Positions 61,527-64,000 of a stretch of DNA of 64,000 nt are shown here, piece after piece. A program made the translations under genes and the position numbers. The notes under the pieces were generated by a model. It was not told the origin of the DNA. It saw only the letters and a program-made list of their open reading frames with translations, and did not search any database. Each line of letters opens with the position of its first letter. Within the stretch, counting starts at the first letter, position 1. Source of the DNA: Alphaproteobacteria bacterium (GTDB lineage Bacteria > Pseudomonadota > Alphaproteobacteria > Rhizobiales > Xanthobacteraceae). The stretch is taken from positions 1-64,000 of the forward strand of contig WQYW01000001.1 of assembly GCA_009781045.1 (NCBI GenBank), written 5' to 3'.

Positions 61527-62494
61527 TTTGTCCTGCCGGAACCCCGGCGGCGCTGAAAAGCGCCATCGATGCCGGAGCCGACGCAGTCTATTGCGGGTTC
61601 AATGATGAAACCAATGCCCGCAACTTTCCCGGCCTGAATTTCAGCCGCGACGAAATGCAGCGCGGCGTGGCGCTGGCCCATAGTCGGGGCGCCAGGGTAT
61701 CGGTCGCCATCAACACCTTTCCGCGCGCCGGCGCGCTCGATGTCTGGCACCGTGCGGTGGACGATGCGGTTGGATGCGGTGCCGATGCCCTGATCCTCGC
61801 CGATACCGGCCTGATGGACTATGCGGCGCGCCGCCACCCCGGACAGCGCCTCCATGTCTCGGTGCAGGCCGCCGCCGCCAATCCCGATGCCATCGCCTTC
61901 TATGTCGAGGCCTTCGGCGCCCGCCGCGTGGTGCTGCCGCGGGTCCTCAGCGTGCCCGAGATCGCCGAGATCGCCCGCGAGATCGCTTGCGAGACCGAGG
62001 TCTTCGTGTTCGGCGGCCTCTGCGTCATGGCCGAAGGGCGCTGCTCGCTGTCGTCCTATGCCACGGGCAAATCGCCGAACATGCAGGGGGTGTGCTCGCC
62101 CCCCAGCCATGTGGTCTATGAGGAGACGGCACGGGGGACCAATTCCAGGCTGGGCGGCTTTACCATCAACCAGTTCGCCGCCAGTGAGCCCAAGGGTTAT
62201 CCCACCCTGTGCAAGGGGCGCTTCACCACCGAGCAGGGCACCGGCTATATTTTCGAGGACCCGGTCAGCCTTGATGCCACCACACTGCTCAAGGGCCTGC
62301 AGGATGCCGGCGTCACCGCCCTCAAGATCGAGGGCCGCCAGCGTGGGCGGGCCTATATCGAAAGCGTGGTGCGCCATTTCCGGGCTGCGCTGAACGCGCT
62401 CGCCAAAGGCCGCGAGCCGGATCTGGCGAGCCTCAAAGCCTTCACCGAAGGCCAGGCTTCCACGGTCGGGGCCTATCGCAAGACGTGGCGCTAG
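61517..62494 (+). CDS. ubiU: Oxygen-independent ubiquinone hydroxylase subunit UbiU (U32 family)
   Basis: 325 residues. U32-family TIM-barrel start ELICPAGTPAALKSAIDAGA, DAVYCG. The four Fe-S ligands are at Cys169, Cys176, Cys193 and Cys232 (GGLCVMAEGRC, QGVCSPPS, YPTLCKGR), the same numbers as reported for the E. coli protein. UbiU and UbiV form a 4Fe-4S heterodimer that hydroxylates the ubiquinone ring without O2, using prephenate as oxygen donor in E. coli. Starts inside ubiT. Its presence indicates that the host makes ubiquinone under anoxia. Confidence 0.93.
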   Translation: MELICPAGTPAALKSAIDAGADAVYCGFNDETNARNFPGLNFSRDEMQRGVALAHSRGARVSVAINTFPRAGALDVWHRAVDDAVGCGADALILADTGLMDYAARRHPGQRLHVSVQAAAANPDAIAFYVEAFGARRVVLPRVLSVPEIAEIAREIACETEVFVFGGLCVMAEGRCSLSSYATGKSPNMQGVCSPPSHVVYEETARGTNSRLGGFTINQFAASEPKGYPTLCKGRFTTEQGTGYIFEDPVSLDATTLLKGLQDAGVTALKIEGRQRGRAYIESVVRHFRAALNALAKGREPDLASLKAFTEGQASTVGAYRKTWR

Positions 62495-62814
62495 GGAGAG
62501 CCGGCGTCAGGGTGATCCGGCGTCAGGGAACCGGGCAGAAAGCGACCCGGCACCCTCGCCGCTGGTCAGACATGGTGCGGTCAGACATGGTGCGATTGTC
62601 GGGAAGGCCCCGGGGGGCTTTCTCGACTTGAGAGCTGACGGCGCGCCACGAGGTCTGGCGCCGATCGGGGGGCCGGCGAGATCCGGATCGGCGCGTCGAT
62701 GTGACGACGGGCGCAATGAAGCTGGCACCTGGGGTCGGGTGGTGCCGATGAGACGAAAAATCTGTGGCGGTCAAATTGTCAGACGAAGCGTATTCTGTGG
62801 CGAAGGAAAATCCA
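62495..62814. other. Gap between ubiU and ubiV with short tandem repeats
   Basis: About 320 bp splits the usually adjacent ubiU and ubiV. It contains a 16-bp repeat (ccggcgtcaggg) near 62501-62530 and a 15-bp tandem repeat (tcagacatggtgcg plus g/a) at 62566-62580 and 62581-62595. No gene seen. ubiV therefore may have its own promoter. Confidence 0.6.
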
Positions 62815-63702
62815 ATGCAACTCAGCCTGGGCCCTGTCCTCTATAACTGGGCACCGGAACGGTGGCGTGACTTCTACTTCCGCATTGCTGATGAGGCACC
62901 TTTCGATGTGGTGTCGGTCGGCGAGGTGGTGTGTTCCAAGCGCGCGCCGTTTTTCGCCGATCATCTGCCGGCGGTAATCTCCCGGCTGCAACAGGCGGGA
63001 AAGCAATTGTTGCTGGGCTCGCTCATCCTGGTGTCGCAGCCGCGGGAGCGGCGTCAGACCGAGGAGCTTGCCGGCGTCGAGGGCACCATGGTCGAGGTCA
63101 ACGACTTCACCTGCCTCAAAGTGGTCTCGGGCCAGCCTCACGCCATCGGCCCCTTCGTCAACATCTATAATGAGGCGACGGCCGCGTTTCATGCCGGCCG
63201 CGGAGCCACACGCATCTGTCTGCCGCCGGAACTGCCGCTGTCCTCGGTCGCGGTGATTGCCGCGGCGCTGCCGGAGGTCACCTTCGAGGTTTTTGCCTTC
63301 GGCCGGGTGCCGCTGGCGATCTCAGCGCGCTGCTATCATGCCCGCCTGCACAAGCTCGCCAAGGACAACTGCCGCTTCGTGTGCGAGAAAGACCCCGATG
63401 GTCTTGCCATGAAAACCCTGGAGAACCAGGACTTTCTGACCATCAACGGGGTGCAGACGCTGTCGTTCACCGCAACCAGTCTGCTCGGCGACATCGCCCG
63501 ATTGCGCCAGGCGCGCATCGGCTCACTGCGGCTGTCGCCGCAGGATTGCGACATGGTGGCGGTGGGGCGGATCTTTCGCGATGTGCTCGACGGGCGCGAA
63601 GACTCCGATTGCGGCCAGCGCCGTCTCGCCGAAGTCTATCCCAACGTGCCGTTCTCCAATGGCTTTATCCATGGGGTGGCGGGAGTAAGCCTGGTTCGAT
63701 AG
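62815..63702 (+). CDS. ubiV: Oxygen-independent ubiquinone hydroxylase subunit UbiV (U32 family)
   Basis: 295 residues from ATG 62815 (MQLSLGPVLYNWAPERWRDF), with AAGGA eight bases upstream; longer frames from a GTG at 62764 add a tail not found in the family. Fe-S ligands: Cys40 (GEVVCSKR), Cys173 (ISARCYHAR), Cys186 and Cys190 (DNCRFVCEKD). Partner of UbiU in the anaerobic ring hydroxylase. Both subunits have complete cluster ligands, so the complex should be functional. Last recognisable gene of the window. Confidence 0.93.
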   Translation: MQLSLGPVLYNWAPERWRDFYFRIADEAPFDVVSVGEVVCSKRAPFFADHLPAVISRLQQAGKQLLLGSLILVSQPRERRQTEELAGVEGTMVEVNDFTCLKVVSGQPHAIGPFVNIYNEATAAFHAGRGATRICLPPELPLSSVAVIAAALPEVTFEVFAFGRVPLAISARCYHARLHKLAKDNCRFVCEKDPDGLAMKTLENQDFLTINGVQTLSFTATSLLGDIARLRQARIGSLRLSPQDCDMVAVGRIFRDVLDGREDSDCGQRRLAEVYPNVPFSNGFIHGVAGVSLVR

Positions 63703-64000
63703 GTCCTGACTGCCAGAGGCCGGAAAAGAGGTGGCTCGCACGCGGCTCGAAATCCGGGAAAAATTGCGCCGCTCCAATCGGGATGGTCACCCGCTTGCCA
63801 CCAATCGCCTCCATCCCCAAAGCCGGCTGGGGCTCGACAACCTTGGAAAGGGGCGCTTTGGGCAGAAACAGATTTCTGATTTCCGGCCACTGGAATCCGG
63901 CAAGTTCAAATCCGTCGGCGTCCAGGCATGGCGGGGAGCGGTGTCGGATCTGGCCGGATCGAGCCCAAAACCCTGCAGGTGGCAGATCCCGACAGGGGCA
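63703..64000. other. Window end, no gene seen
   Basis: About 300 bp after ubiV. No frame I can support on either strand; a gene could begin or end just outside. Confidence 0.3.

Overview
The window is GC-rich and reads as chromosome of a facultatively anaerobic alphaproteobacterium, most likely Hyphomicrobiales. The clues are a Rhizobiales-type FliJ, two Omp25/31-like beta-barrels, a PodJ-like polar protein with Sel1 repeats, an ExoY-like sugar transferase, an H-NS-family protein, and the UbiT/UbiU/UbiV set for oxygen-independent ubiquinone synthesis. I cannot name a genus. Genes are separated by unusually long spacers (300-2000 bp). I saw no tRNA, rRNA, IS element, integrase or CRISPR array.

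Layout. 0-3.9 kb: fliJ, an ECF sigma/anti-sigma pair and a PrpE/ApaH-like phosphatase. 5-8 kb: surface-polysaccharide genes (ExoY-like transferase, Wzx-like flippase). 8-14.7 kb: a Coa1-Sel1 protein, a ribbon-helix-helix/M41 metalloprotease fusion, an H-NS-like protein and a second Sel1 protein. 14.8-22 kb: a nucleotide-sugar and glycan-decoration cluster (PIG-L deacetylase, C-methyltransferase, RfbC-like epimerase, aminopeptidase-like DUF4910 protein, SDR, GT2, RfbF-like cytidylyltransferase). 22-35.6 kb: the most notable region, described below. 36.5-47.4 kb: a PodJ-like protein, two proteins sharing an N-terminal module (one with a Roadblock/LC7 domain), an Omp and an autotransporter with an Asp/Lys/His decapeptide passenger. 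48.5-54 kb: an orphan trbE-trbF-trbG (VirB4/B8/B9) set plus a Pro-rich repeat protein. 55.4-58 kb: an Omp and a ParA-like ATPase. 58.7-63.7 kb: ubiX-ubiD divergent from ubiT-ubiU, then ubiV.

Candidate new system (22.1-35.6 kb). Three small Cys/Gly-rich peptides start with near-identical 15-residue double-glycine leaders, and each predicted core starts with Cys. They share a duplicated 177-bp upstream block with fixed spacing. On one side lies a divergent operon for an acyl carrier protein, a ketosynthase, a NodN-like MaoC dehydratase and an alpha/beta hydrolase, followed by TolC. On the other side lies a translationally coupled operon for an LpxL-like acyltransferase, an HlyD adaptor and a C39-peptidase ABC exporter with an intact Cys-His-Asp triad. 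I infer a type I-secreted, leader-cleaved, probably lipidated peptide family. The peptides, leaders, peptidase and gene order are read directly from the sequence. Lipidation is inference and is weakened by a missing acidic residue in the acyltransferase HX4D/E motif.
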